Assembly: GCF_017591435.1 (NCBI RefSeq)
Contig: NC_059255.1
Coordinates: 945,835 to 1,009,834 of the forward strand
Length of the DNA: 64,000 bases
Source: Portunus trituberculatus
Taxonomy: Eukaryota; Arthropoda; Malacostraca; Decapoda; Portunidae
Direction of reading: 5' to 3'
The notes under the pieces are model-generated. The model searched no databases. It was not told the DNA's origin and saw only the letters and a program-made list of their open reading frames with translations. Every line of letters starts with the position of its first letter. Positions within the stretch are counted from its first letter, which is position 1. The translations under genes and the position numbers were made by a program. Of the stretch, positions 11,777-21,510 are shown piece by piece.

Positions 11777-12002
11777 GTTGCGCAGATGTAAACAAACCAG
11801 CTGATGGCTCAAACGCAGGCTACAGTTTATATTTACCTTCACTGGACATTATTTTGCTAATCAACAGTTAACATGACTATATGGAGACGGGACAAACATT
11901 ACCAGCTCCTTTCCCACCTTGGTTACTCTTAGGCAATGGTAACTGTAGAATTAGAGATGATTGCTCTGGAGCTCAGCGACCACCTCCGCCATCGACGATG
12001 TC

Positions 12003-12052
<50 letters not shown>
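12003..12052 (-). repeat. (GT)n junction between LINE C' and LINE B'
   Basis: About 50 bp of GT lies between the 3' terminus of C' (tatttacctatttgtgtatt on the plus strand) and the 5' leader of B'. It is the CA tail of C' on the coding strand and the landing point of B'. Confidence 0.9.
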
Positions 12053-12054
<2 letters not shown>

Positions 12055-12957
12055 TTACCTATTTGTGTATTACATGGTCCGAGCTAAGCTCTCTGTGTCC
12101 TGTCTCCTTGTCCATTCCTGTCATATCTCTCTTTCATCTGATTGACACACACCGCGTCAACGATATCACTGCTCAGTTTATTCCACTTATCAATGCTACG
12201 ATGCGGGAAACTGTATTTTCTCACGTCATTTAGACAGATGTCTTTTATTAGCTTTTTTCCATGTCCTCGGAGATGATTATTTGTGGTCACCTTTATCAAC
12301 TCTCTGTCCAGTATGTCAGTCTTGTTCACCAATTTATACATAGTTATCATATCTCCTCTTGTTCTTCTCTCTTCTAATGTGGTCAGCCCCAGCTTCCTCA
12401 GTCTTTCCTCATGGTCTAACTCCCTGAGTCCTGGTACCATCCTTGTTGCCAGCCTCTGTACCCTTTCCACCTTCTTCACATTTTTCTTCATATGCAGTGA
12501 CCAGACACATGCTGCATATTCTAACTGGGGTCTTATTAAGGTACATAATATCTTCTTCATTATTCCTTCATCTAGGTAGTGGAATGCAAGGCCAATATTT
12601 TGAAGCATGTTGTATGTTTTCCAAAAAATCTTGTTAATGTGTTTCTCCAGTGACAAGGTGTTTTGCACGGTTACTCCTAAGTCTTTCTCCTCATTGGTCT
12701 CTTTAATTTTCTCATCACCCAGCCTGTAATCCCTGTTTGGTCTGTATCTACTTCTTCCCATTTTCATAACATGGGTCTTGTCTATATTAAATTCCATCTG
12801 CCACTCCTTACTCCATTCATATATTTTATCAAGATCTTCCTGTAACTTGTTACAATCTTCCACATTCTTTACTCTCCTCATAATTTTAGTATCATCCGCA
12901 AACATGTTCATGTAACTGTCAATTCCTACTGGCATATCATTAACATAAATCAAAAGC
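12053..12957 (-). mobile_element. LINE copy C' 3' fragment, 5'-truncated
   Basis: It corresponds to plus-strand LINE C from about 56025 to 56930 and breaks off abruptly at about 12957 in unrelated sequence. It ends in aataggtaaataca plus the CA tail. It carries an open frame for the last third of the reverse transcriptase. Confidence 0.9.
12084..12957 (-). CDS. Partial LINE reverse transcriptase (catalytic box to C-terminus), frame open
   Basis: The frame stays open for about 290 codons. It begins at LLIYVNDMPVGIDSYM, with the catalytic FADD box at NMFADDTKIMRR and EWQMEFNIDKTHVMKMGRS. The thumb and C-terminal region follow: RPQLEYAACVWSLHMKKN, QRLATRMVPGLRELDHEERL, KYSFPHRSIDKWNKLSSDIV, ending GQGDRTQRA. 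There is no Met at the true start because the fragment is 5'-truncated. It is the least damaged copy of this C-terminus in the window and shows where LINE C is frameshifted. Not expected to be functional alone. Confidence 0.88.
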
Positions 12958-13261
12958 ATTCGTGTGCATGAATGTGTGTGTTGCTATGAGATGTGGGAGC
13001 AGCCCATTTTCTCCACACACTGAGTACGCTGCAAAAAGGATTATGGTATTGGAAATACTTGTAACACCTAAGTGCTGAGTTTACATATTAAAGGCTGAAT
13101 TAAATAGTACTTAAGCTAACATCATAATGTAATGACTCAACATACAAATCCAGGTCGCTATCTGTCAAGTGTCCAAGCTCACTTGAGGTTGGATGCTGCC
13201 TTACAATACAACATTCATCTTGGAAGACACACTAGTATTTTTCAGAGTATTTTTTTTAGGA
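12958..13261. other. Unassigned sequence between LINE C' and a pogo-like terminus
   Basis: About 300 bp with no recognisable protein and no clear repeat. It is the DNA into which C' inserted at 12957. Confidence 0.4.
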
Positions 13262-13464
<203 letters not shown>

Positions 13465-13825
13465 GACTGAAAAGAATGCAACTTCCAACCCTGGAAAACA
13501 GAAGAGAAAGGGGAGACCTGATAGCAATATACAGAGTGATGATTGGCATGGAAAAATGGATAGGGAAGATCTGTGTATGTGGAATGGAAGAATGTCGAGA
13601 GGGCATGGGAAAAAACTAAAATGGCCACTTATAGGAGAGATGTGAAAAAATATAGCTTCCCTCATAGAAGGGTGGAAGCATGGAATAGTTTAGACGTGGA
13701 AGTGGTCAACGCAAGGAATATTCATGATTTTAAGAAAAAGCTGGACATTAATAGATATGGAGACGGGACAACACGAGCATAGCTCTTTTCCCGTATGTTA
13801 CAATTAGGTAAATACAATTAGGTAA

Positions 13826-13828
<3 letters not shown>
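13465..13828 (+). mobile_element. LINE copy B'' 3' fragment (about 360 bp) inserted between CA tracts
   Basis: It matches the last 360 bp of LINE B (from agactgaaaagaatgcaact). An intact C-terminal frame runs 13573-13782 (KYSFPHRRVEAWNSLDVEVV, ending DINRYGDGTTRA). It is preceded by (CA)11 at 13443-13464 and followed by its own CA tail at 13829-13874, so CA lies on both sides of a severely 5'-truncated copy. Confidence 0.9.

Positions 13829-13874
<46 letters not shown>
13829..13874 (+). repeat. (CA)n tail of LINE B''
   Basis: About 46 bp of CA directly follows the double aattaggtaaata terminus and runs straight into the CAGGCAACC terminus of the next element. Confidence 0.92.
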
Positions 13875-13878
<4 letters not shown>

Positions 13879-14695
13879 CAACCCCTACTTAACGTAGATT
13901 TACACAACGAACATCTCCGTTTACTACCATCTGCTCTTTTAACGAACACCAAACTCACTTTAACAAAATTTTATCCAGGTAATTTTTTCCAAGTTTGAAA
14001 GCCCTGCTGTATCATGCAAGCCGACAGGCTTTTGAATACACCAGCGCCTCTCGTGGACAAAATGCGCACCACTCTCTCCCCTAGTTCAAACCAATAACAG
14101 CGTCAGCAGCAGCTCGTCTTCCCTTGATCAACATGCCACCAAAACGCCCTGCAGCTCCAGAAAGTCTCTTACTCTCGAAGCAAAGCTGGATGTTATTCAC
14201 GGACACGAGAGAGCCGAGAAAACTAACAGCCCTGCTTGCCACCACGGCTTGAGTCCATCTACTATCTACTATTTTCAATTCAGATCAACATGCCACCAAC
14301 TCATGACTCTGCAATGGACAAAATGCAAAGCCTTGTAGAAATGTGGTACATAAGTTTTGTATGCAGTACAATGATGCACCCTTTGTTTACATTCCACAGG
14401 TTGCTTGTCTTTTCTGTTCTATGAATTAAGATCAACAACATTATAAAGTTACTTATATACATACATTAGTGTATATTATAATGACTTAGTCTTAAATTAA
14501 ACTGCCTAAATGTTTAAGTTCTTAATTTTTACTTTTATTAAACCTTTCAATGTACTATGATGGACTCTCGCTTTGTTTACTCTCAATTGAAGTTCAAGTC
14601 AGGGGTCAAACTTGTTAAAATTGGTTCACTAAACGAAAATTCGCTTAACAAACAGTTTTTAGGAACGTAACCCGTTCATTAAGTGGGTTTGCCTG
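13875..14695 (+). mobile_element. Pogo-like non-autonomous element, CAGGCAACC family, copy 2
   Basis: Left end CAGGCAACCCCTACTTAACG; right end in reverse complement CAGGCAAACCCACTTAATG. It is 821 bp, homologous to the interior of copy 1 (3805-5218, reversed) and copy 3 (59334-61007). The right TA (14696-14697) is shared with the next element. The left flank is CA rather than TA, because the LINE B'' tail abuts it. No transposase frame. Confidence 0.8.
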
Positions 14696-14850
14696 TACAG
14701 TAATACTCTGCTTAACGAACAGGATAGGGGGTGTCAACGCTGTTCATAGAGCGAAAATTCGTTAAGTGGACGCAATTTTCCCATAGGAAATAATGGAAAT
14801 AGGGGGGATGCATTCTGGGCTGGTCCCCAACATACCACATGGGTTGGAAA

Positions 14851-14854
<4 letters not shown>

Positions 14855-14935
<81 letters not shown>
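14855..14935. repeat. (TA)n array inside a MITE
   Basis: About 80 bp of pure AT repeat near the left end of the 14698-15657 element, so the array lies within the transposon copy rather than at its target site. Confidence 0.97.
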
Positions 14936-14938
<3 letters not shown>

Positions 14939-15044
14939 TTGGCAGCATATTGGGCCACCGGTTTACCACTACTTTTATGATGTCATAAGAGTCATTGCAA
15001 GTTAGAGGAGCTACATACAAATTCTCTCACATTCTCGCATTTAT

Positions 15045-15305
15045 GTTCACAAAACAACATTTCTATTAGCTTTTTACAAACCTTGCCCCAAAGAAAGCAT
15101 TGTTTTGTAATGCATAAAGTGAAATCTTACATAGAATACCAAAAAAAAAAAAAGCAGAGATGAAATGAGCCACAGACGAAGCGGGAGACTCATCTCTGCT
15201 TTATTTTTTGGTATTCCATGTAAGATTTCACTTTCTGCATTACAAAACAATCCTTTCTTGGGGCAAGGTTTGTAAAAAGCTAATAGAAATGTTGTTTTGT
15301 GAACA
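15045..15305. repeat. Long inverted repeat (foldback) inside a MITE
   Basis: The left arm (from gttcacaaaacaacatttct) and the right arm (to agaaatgttgttttgtgaac) are near-perfect reverse complements over about 100 bp. A smaller gcagagatga/ctcatctctgc stem sits in the loop. If transcribed it would form a long hairpin. Confidence 0.9.
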
Positions 15306-15654
15306 TAAAAGCATATATAAGACAGTAACACAACCTCCAGAGGTGGTGTTCCCAGCAACCTGAAAGCAACCTTGTTGCCGTCCCTCCAAGCATTCATGGA
15401 TACCATTTCGCTGGAAGAGGTTGCTCTGACGTTGTTAAAAAATCTTGGATCCAGCTCCAGGAGCGCTAGAGACAGAGGCGGGGAGCCAGCCAATCACAGC
15501 AAAACTACTGCGTTCGGTCCGTCAACCGACAAATTCAAACCCAGAATATTCGCTAAAACTGATGTGGTTGTACATTATGCGGATTTTTGGTCTAACTTTA
15601 TATAGTACGTTAAACCGGAATTCGTTAAACAAATATTCGTTAAGCGGAGTATTA

Positions 15655-15657
<3 letters not shown>

Positions 15658-15720
<63 letters not shown>
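15658..15720. repeat. (TA)n array at the right end of a MITE
   Basis: About 63 bp of TA directly continuing the terminal TA of the preceding element. Confidence 0.97.
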
Positions 15721-15722
<2 letters not shown>

Positions 15723-15723
<1 letters not shown>

Positions 15724-15837
15724 AATATGTGAGTATTGAGTGGTAGGAAAACACAAGTTGAGACAAGGTACTTTAAAGAAAGAAAATAAAGTACCTTGTC
15801 TCAACTTGTGTTTTCTTACCACTCAATACTCACATTT
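15723..15837. repeat. Near-perfect hairpin, about 50-bp arms
   Basis: The arm 15723-15774 (including gtgagtattgagtggta, then acaagttgagacaaggtac) is matched by its reverse complement at 15788-15837. The loop is about 13 bp and A-rich. There are only one or two mismatches, so the duplication is recent or conserved. Function unknown; it may be a small foldback transposon. Confidence 0.9.
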
Positions 15838-15864
15838 GTCTTCATCTCAACACACATGTTTATA

Positions 15865-16809
15865 CACTTAACCCTCGGCTATCGCATCCAGTTGTGGCCG
15901 AAATAGCCGTGCCATAGCCGAAAACGCGAGTCGAATTGAACAACCAATGGTGGAAATTGTTATTGGTGCCGCAACCACAGATTTTACTCCTAATATCCCT
16001 CATTTTTACTTTTCTTTTAATTACTGTATAATCCATTGGTACCAATTAAAACATGTCAAGGTTATAACAGTAATAATGATAATAATAAGAGTAATAATAA
16101 TAATAGTAATAATAATATTAATAATAATAATATTAATAATAATGATAACGATAATTATTATTAGTAGTATTAGTATTATTATTACTATTATTTTTATTAT
16201 TAATATTATTATTATTATTATTATTACTATTATTATTATTATTATTATTATTATAACATCATCATCACCACCACCACCATCAATAATTATTGCTTTATTT
16301 CACAATCTGCATGGCTCCTGACATTCATATTTAGAGCATGATGTTTAGAGCAGATGAACCATCTCTCTACTCAAAAGATGATGCTGAAGACCCATAAGTA
16401 AATTATTTTGAAATCACATCATTGGTGGTCTGTTCCTTGTCTCAGTTTGTGATAAAAAGCAAAGATAGAATTTAGAACCACAGGCTAAATTGCAATCTGA
16501 CAGCTGTATTGAATTTTCCATATCCATCATGTTTGCTCCTGAAATGATGGTGGATGAATAGTGTTATGTTCTGTGCTCATGAGGAGGTGCTTGGGGGTAG
16601 ATAAAGATGGTCCAGACTACAGTGTCACCATATCAACTTGGGATGACATAATTAATAGTAACCTTGTTATGGTACCTGTTACTGGTACGTCATGGCTGGG
16701 CACGCGATAGCAGGCATCTGAGGTCGCGATAATGAAATTTTAGCACATTTTCATGGGTGCGTGATAGCAATAAAATGCAATAGCTGAAGTCGTGATAGCC
16801 AAAGGTTGA

Positions 16810-16811
<2 letters not shown>
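15865..16811. mobile_element. Pogo-like MITE, CACTTAACCCTCGGCTATCG family
   Basis: The left end CACTTAACCCTCGGCTATCG and the right end, in reverse complement CAGTCAACCTTTGGCTATCA, form imperfect terminal repeats. TA flanks both sides, and the right TA starts a (TA)n array. The interior holds a degenerate AAT/ATT trinucleotide tract (16072-16258) and no transposase. Confidence 0.75.
16072..16258. repeat. Degenerate (AAT/ATT)n tract
   Basis: About 190 bp of trinucleotide AAT, then ATT, with scattered G/C substitutions. The switch from AAT to ATT phase near 16155-16185 gives it weak dyad character. Confidence 0.9.

Positions 16812-16889
<78 letters not shown>
16812..16889. repeat. (TA)n array
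   Basis: About 78 bp of TA immediately right of the 15865-16811 element. Confidence 0.97.
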
Positions 16890-16891
<2 letters not shown>

Positions 16892-17716
16892 CTGAATAAA
16901 TTTTGCATCCAAAATATTTGAAAATCCAACTTATGGTAATTAATGTGCAAAAGTTATCATAATACAATCAAGAAAGGCTGAATAACCTTATTTTCCTTGG
17001 AGAAAATCCTCATATGTAATCTGTTCTTCAGAACGAAGCAACTATTGCTAGTGCTCTATGTCTAGAACTTATAAAAGATATTATGCAAAAGCTCATTTAC
17101 TTCTTCCAGTGCATTGGCTTTAAAGCCAAATGAATGAAGCATTTCAAAGGGTTCTCTATAGTGGATTTTACTGTCTTGTTTGCACCACACTCTGGGTTCA
17201 ACACATCCATTCTATTCTTGATAATGTAGAGATCCTTGAGTTCTTGAGTAACGATAGCACCAACATTTTATCTTCAATATCCTGCAGTAATAAAATTTCT
17301 TTTTAATAAATTCATCACCACAACTAAAATTAACAGTCAAAATATCACACAAGGCATACAAAATAAGAATGGTATTATGTTATACAATATAGAGTAGGTG
17401 CCAGTATACAAGTGACAGAATAGGAAAAAAAAAATTACATTAAACCAGTACACAGGCATATAGTGTGGATAACTTTAGTTTCTTGATGGGGCGAATTTGG
17501 TATCTTGATCAAAATTTCAGTTCTCATAGGTACCTAATAAATGTATCTGGAAGTATGACTGGTAATAATCTAAATTAGAATAGGTTAAGTGTGGTTAGAT
17601 AGGTGTTTGTCCAGAAGTACATCCTTAGTCTCACACCAAAGAACAACACTTCTACATTAAGTACTTCATATGTATACAACATACTGTTATATTGCTTTAC
17701 TGTCACAACTCACAGA

Positions 17717-17822
17717 GGATTGGTTTGGTTAGGTAAGTCCTGCTTGAGCAGTGGACACAGGATACTAGATTGGGATAGGATTGGTTTGGTTAGGTAGGTC
17801 CTACTGGAGCAATGAACACAGT
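17717..17822. repeat. Direct repeat, two units of about 42 bp, 64-bp spacing
   Basis: Units 17717-17760 and 17781-17822 share attggtttggttaggta, then gtcct...gagca, then acacag, with a few substitutions. They lie at the edge of the TTAGG-rich segment. Confidence 0.8.
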
Positions 17823-17834
17823 GGCAGTAAGGGG

Positions 17835-17837
<3 letters not shown>

Positions 17838-17871
<34 letters not shown>

Positions 17872-17884
17872 TTTTTTTTTTTTA
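17838..17884. repeat. (TTTA)n followed by a T run
   Basis: About ten ATTT units pass into an 11-14-bp T run. The same architecture recurs at 26880-26921. Confidence 0.95.
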
Positions 17885-17934
17885 TTGGGTAAGAATACCC
17901 AGGGATTAGTATGACTGGTGAAATCCCATCTGTT

Positions 17935-18105
17935 TGGTTAGCTTAGCTTAGGTTTGGTTAAGCTAACTTAGGTTAGGTTAGATTAAGTTAGGCTACCTTA
18001 GGTTTAGTGTAAGGATAGGTTTGATTGGGTTAAGTTTTGGTTTTGGTGTGATTAAGTTAGCTTCAGTGTGGTTAGTTTAGATTAGCTTAAGTTAATCTAG
18101 GCTTC
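17935..18105. repeat. Degenerate TTAGG-rich (telomere-like) tract
   Basis: Dispersed ttagg, ttaggttagg, ttagctt and ggttaag units cover about 170 bp. TTAGG is the common arthropod telomere repeat. The tract is heavily diverged, so it may be an old interstitial telomeric stretch or simply a GGTTAG-rich satellite. Confidence 0.5.
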
Positions 18106-18877
18106 ATTTTTTTATTATATACCATGTGTGTAATCAAATAGAGAGAGGGAGAGAGAGAAAAAATTGGCCCAGAAATAGTCAGTGCCCTGGATTTAGTTGG
18201 CTAAGGTTAACTCTATAATTCCAGAAATGGTTAATAGCACATTAATTCAAGATACACCAAAGTCTACCACACTGAAATAATTTTGTCCACCATGTAGAAT
18301 GAGACTGGTGTACTTATGGATATTTATCAAATTTTAACAACTTGGCAAACTTATCCTAATGTTTTGCAATATTCAGTAAAATTACTTACACACTTATTCT
18401 AAGAGTTTTCTTCTATGGTATTTCTATCACAACAGATCCTATAATTAACCTATTGTGGTCAGCACCATTAACCCCATGGCCTAACTATGCTAGCTGTATG
18501 TCTAAGAACAAAATTCAAATTACGTACCTTTTATCAGTAAAATGAAATTTTGTGGTCCTTTTGAGCCGTGGAGGGACACTTCTTGTACGTGAGGACTAGC
18601 AGGCATGTCAGTTTATTGCCGTCTTCTTGAGGAAGGCACAGACAATGTTAATAACAGAGAAGGGATGAACTCTGGCAGGATATCCATTCAAATGCTGTCA
18701 CCTTGGCCAGTGAGCACTGCGGACTAATGCCAACCCAATACCAATGACTTTATCATGCTGTATTGTGACAATGATGTAATGATACAAACATTTTGTTAGA
18801 GGGTATAACAATGCATTGCACTCATTACGTAAATATGTAACCATAAAATTTTTTTATATGATGTTAAGAGAGAACTA

Positions 18878-19330
18878 CCGTATTTGACAGCATATAGGAT
18901 GCACTAGCATATAAGACGCACCCCACATTTTAGCAGGTCAGATTCAGGAAAAAAAGTTTTTTGTGTCTTTAAGCATATATTCTTGATAGCAGTCTCACAG
19001 CACATTTCAAGCATGCAAAGCATCACAACAGCAATAAAGATTGAACATGAAAATAAAGCCTTTTTTCCTGAACTTCTCTCATTTATCACTCACGTCTTTA
19101 TGTCAACCTCTAGTTCTGGCCAATGTGGGGCTGGACAATGAAGTCTATGGTTACCTTTCTTTGCACTTTTCAGTTGTTCTTGCTGTCACCAGACACGTAT
19201 AATTTTTTCTGTAGGCGGTGGCCCAAAAGCCCTTGCTGCTGCTCTATTCCCATTCTCCTTGGCATATTCTACAACTCTTAATTTGTAAGAAATCGTGTAG
19301 CTCAGTCTTTTCCCAGCTACTGCCATGATG
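18878..19330 (-). pseudogene. Pogo-family transposase N-terminus in an internally deleted element
   Basis: From ATG at 19327 the minus strand reads MAVAGKRLSYTISYKLRVVE, then YAKENGNRAAARAFG and KIIRVW, a stop, then QQEQLKSAKK and PHWPELEV. The KLRVVEYA...GNRAAAR...RVW...HWPELE pattern is the DNA-binding region of pogo/CENP-B-type transposases, which binds the terminal repeats. Two in-frame TGA codons interrupt it and the catalytic domain is missing. Just downstream lies the terminus ACCGTATTTGACAGCATATA (18878), also found at 13262-13294. This is the donor of a deletion-derivative element. The opposite terminus toward 19400 was not found. Confidence 0.72.
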
Positions 19331-19399
19331 ATGGGGAGGGTGTTCCAATGTTACCAAAAAATCAAAACAATTCACACCCTTACCAGCAGTGATACCAAA

Positions 19400-20137
19400 T
19401 CCCCTATGGTCATGAACAGTATATAGGGTAAATGGAATAAGCATTGAATAGATTGGTAATAGATGTAATCGCATAAGGAGACTCATCCACGGTTGAGATG
19501 CCCAGAGAGGAACAATGAGCCACCCCTTCACTTTCTCTACCTTCATTTTCTGAAGACATCTAGTGATGAGAGAAAAGAGGGGAAAATATAAATCAAGTCA
19601 AATTTAGCCCAATTTAGGGTAAAAGCATCAATGTGTGCAGCCTCTGGGTCTGGATGCCAGGAACAAAAATAGTCCAACTGCTTATTAATTCTAGATGCAA
19701 ATAAGTCAATGGAAGGAGTCCCAAAGATTAAGCACAACTTGCTAAAAATCTTAGAATTAAGCTGCCATTCATGCCGATCATTAAAGTTCTGTGATGCTGC
19801 ATCTGCTAATACATTATTCCTACCCGGAATGTGAGCACAAGTAAGCCAGATCCCATTTGCAATACACCAGTTCCAAATATCAATGCAAATCACATTACAC
19901 ATAATAGACTTAGTTCCACCCATCTCATTAACATAGCTACTTGCAGTGGTGTTATCGCACAACACTTTGACATGGCAGCCCTTTAGGAAGTGTGCAAAGG
20001 ATTGTAGGGTGAACAGGATGGCCTTAAGTTCTCAGGCATTAATGTGTAATCGTTGTTCCTCAGGCGTCCATTTTCCATTGGTAGAGTGTTCTAGAAAGCA
20101 ACCACCCCAGCCTAAATCAGAAGCATCCATAAAGATC
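19400..20137 (-). pseudogene. DIRS-like RNase H and downstream region, frameshifted
   Basis: The first catalytic Asp is in VEIFMDASDLGWGG (about 20120-20150, a different frame from the RT). A TGA then replaces a codon in INA*ELKAI, and LCDNTTASSYVNEMGG supplies the next Asp (near 19960). The C-terminal part carries AHIPGRNNVLADAASQ, IDLFASRINKQLDYF and PDPEAAHIDAFTLNW, continuing after a shift at 19543 with VPLWASQPWMSLLMR. RNase H removes the RNA template during cDNA synthesis. One stop and about two shifts inactivate it. Confidence 0.8.
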
Positions 20138-21337
20138 TCAACATTTGCAGCTTCCCGGAAAATTTTTGTCCTGAGTACCTATTTCAGCAATCCACCAGTT
20201 CAGCTCATGTTTCATTGCATCCGAAATCACCATCCATTTGTCAAAATCTCCTTTTTGTGATTTTAATGCCTTAATTTTTTCCCTTTCTAATGTCCTATAA
20301 TGAAGTTTGCCCAATTCCACTGCTGGGATAGCAGCCACCAGTAGCCGAATTACACGTGCTACCTCTCTGATTTTCACTTTGGTCTTACTTACCAAAGAAG
20401 AGCAATGTCTCACTATCTTTTCTACTCTGCGAGGGGGAAGGGTGACGTTCATGGCCACTGAATCTATGATGTTACCAAGATACTCAATACATGTGGTAGG
20501 TACCATGACAGAGTTATCCACATTAATGCAGAAACCAACCGATTGGAGGAGCTCCACTGTGTCTTTCAAACAAGCATAACACCCCTCTACAGATTTACTA
20601 CACATAAGCATGTCATCAATAAAAGAAGTGATGGTGTGGCCTTTGGACCGCAATGCTGAAAAAACTGGCTTCATAAGTTTAGTAAAAATACGAGGACCCT
20701 CTGAAACGCCATTATCCAGACAAGTGAAATGATAAATTTTACCTGACCATTTGAAGCAAAGATATCTTTGTTGTTCTTCAGCAATTTATACTGAGTAATA
20801 GGCATGCGTAAGGTTTACTGAAGCCACAAGATCATCTCTACTAACTAACCTGATCGCCTCTTCAAAATTTTCCATTTTAAAATGTTTGTATGCCATGAAT
20901 TTGTTCAATTTTTCCAAATTGATCACCAGTCTGTAACCCCGACCCGTTTGCTTCCTCAAGAAAACGGGTGAAATAATCTGGTGATCCTGTCTGTGAGTCT
21001 CTTTGATAACCTTTAGACTTAACAACTTCTCAATCTCCATACTCAAGATAACTTTCTCCTCCTCCCCAAATCTGTATTCTACTTCCTCAGAGAATAAATG
21101 TCCTATTTTATCTTCATCTATCTCAAGATGATAATGTTGAACAGTGTCTAGGATGAAGGGGTCACTGGTAAGTTTACACCACTCGTCAGCAAACTTGTGA
21201 AGCTGCCCAGCTTCAAATTCCTGTCTTATCTGGATTACTGCTGGGGGTTGTTGAGTCCCCGGCCTTTCCAGTTTTTTTAAGATGAGTGTCCCCTTGGAGA
21301 AAAGGATCGCTGGTCCCCTCTGGTGCAAGCTTTGCAT
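20138..21337 (-). pseudogene. DIRS-like reverse transcriptase, frameshifted
   Basis: Entry motifs: IIKETHRQDHQIISPVF, GRGYRLVINLEKLNKFM, DDLVASVNLTHAYYSV (first catalytic Asp position replaced by Asn in SVNLTHAY). The YxDD box appears as SFIDDMLMCSKS (near 20610). It is followed by GFCINVDNSVMVPTTCIEYL, IREVARVIRLLVAAIPAVEL and ISDAMKHELNWWIAEIG. A frameshift between 20786 and 20674 removes continuity across the palm (expected FKWSGKIYHFTCL...GVSEGPRIFTK). The Asn at the first catalytic position also argues that this copy is dead. Confidence 0.85.
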
Positions 21338-21510
21338 TGCCCGTAACGTTTAAACCGTGAAGACAGGCCCTGGAAACCAGACTTGCCAAAGAAGCTCTGT
21401 TGCCTGGTTCCACCAAACTTCCCGAAACTTGGTGACCAATAATGGAAAGGCTTTTTGTTGGAGATTTTGTTCTTCAGCCTCTCAGCTTCATCAATCTGCT
21501 TGGCAGCCTG

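Larger units (their letters stand above)
7984..12002 (-). mobile_element. LINE copy B', near full length (about 4.0 kb)
   Basis: Reading the minus strand from 12002, there is a 5' leader, an ORF1-like start (Met at 11776), an RNA-binding region, endonuclease, reverse transcriptase and 3' UTR. It ends at attaggtaaatacaattaggt and a CA tail. The 5' end begins immediately after the CA tail of LINE C'. It is nearly identical to the inverted plus-strand copy B (50091-53580), including several of the same frameshifts. It is more complete at the 5' end by about 500 bp. Confidence 0.9.
14698..15657. mobile_element. Pogo-like element, CAGTAATACTCTGC family, with a long internal foldback
   Basis: Terminal repeats are CAGTAATACTCTGCTTAACG at the left and CAGTAATACTCCGCTTAACG (reverse complement) at the right. 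The left TA is shared with the previous element, and the right TA opens a (TA)n array. Inside are a (TA)n array (14855-14935) and a foldback with arms of about 100 bp (15045-15150 and 15206-15305). A right-hand half of the same family lies at about 23170-23635. No transposase seen. Confidence 0.82.
16890..18877. other. Non-coding stretch with simple repeats and one weak ORF
   Basis: No recognisable transposon protein. A minus-strand frame at 17097-17267 (57 codons, including LKDLYIIKNRMDVLNPECG) lacks stops and reads protein-like, but I do not recognise it and splice context is unclear. The remainder is AT-rich. It contains a 42-bp direct repeat, a (TTTA)n tract and a TTAGG-like tract listed separately. 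Confidence 0.4.

Noticed and set aside
11881..12233. Val-Cys-rich plus-strand frames
   Set aside because: Translations of the (GT)n tail at the LINE C'/B' junction, antisense to LINE coding sequence.
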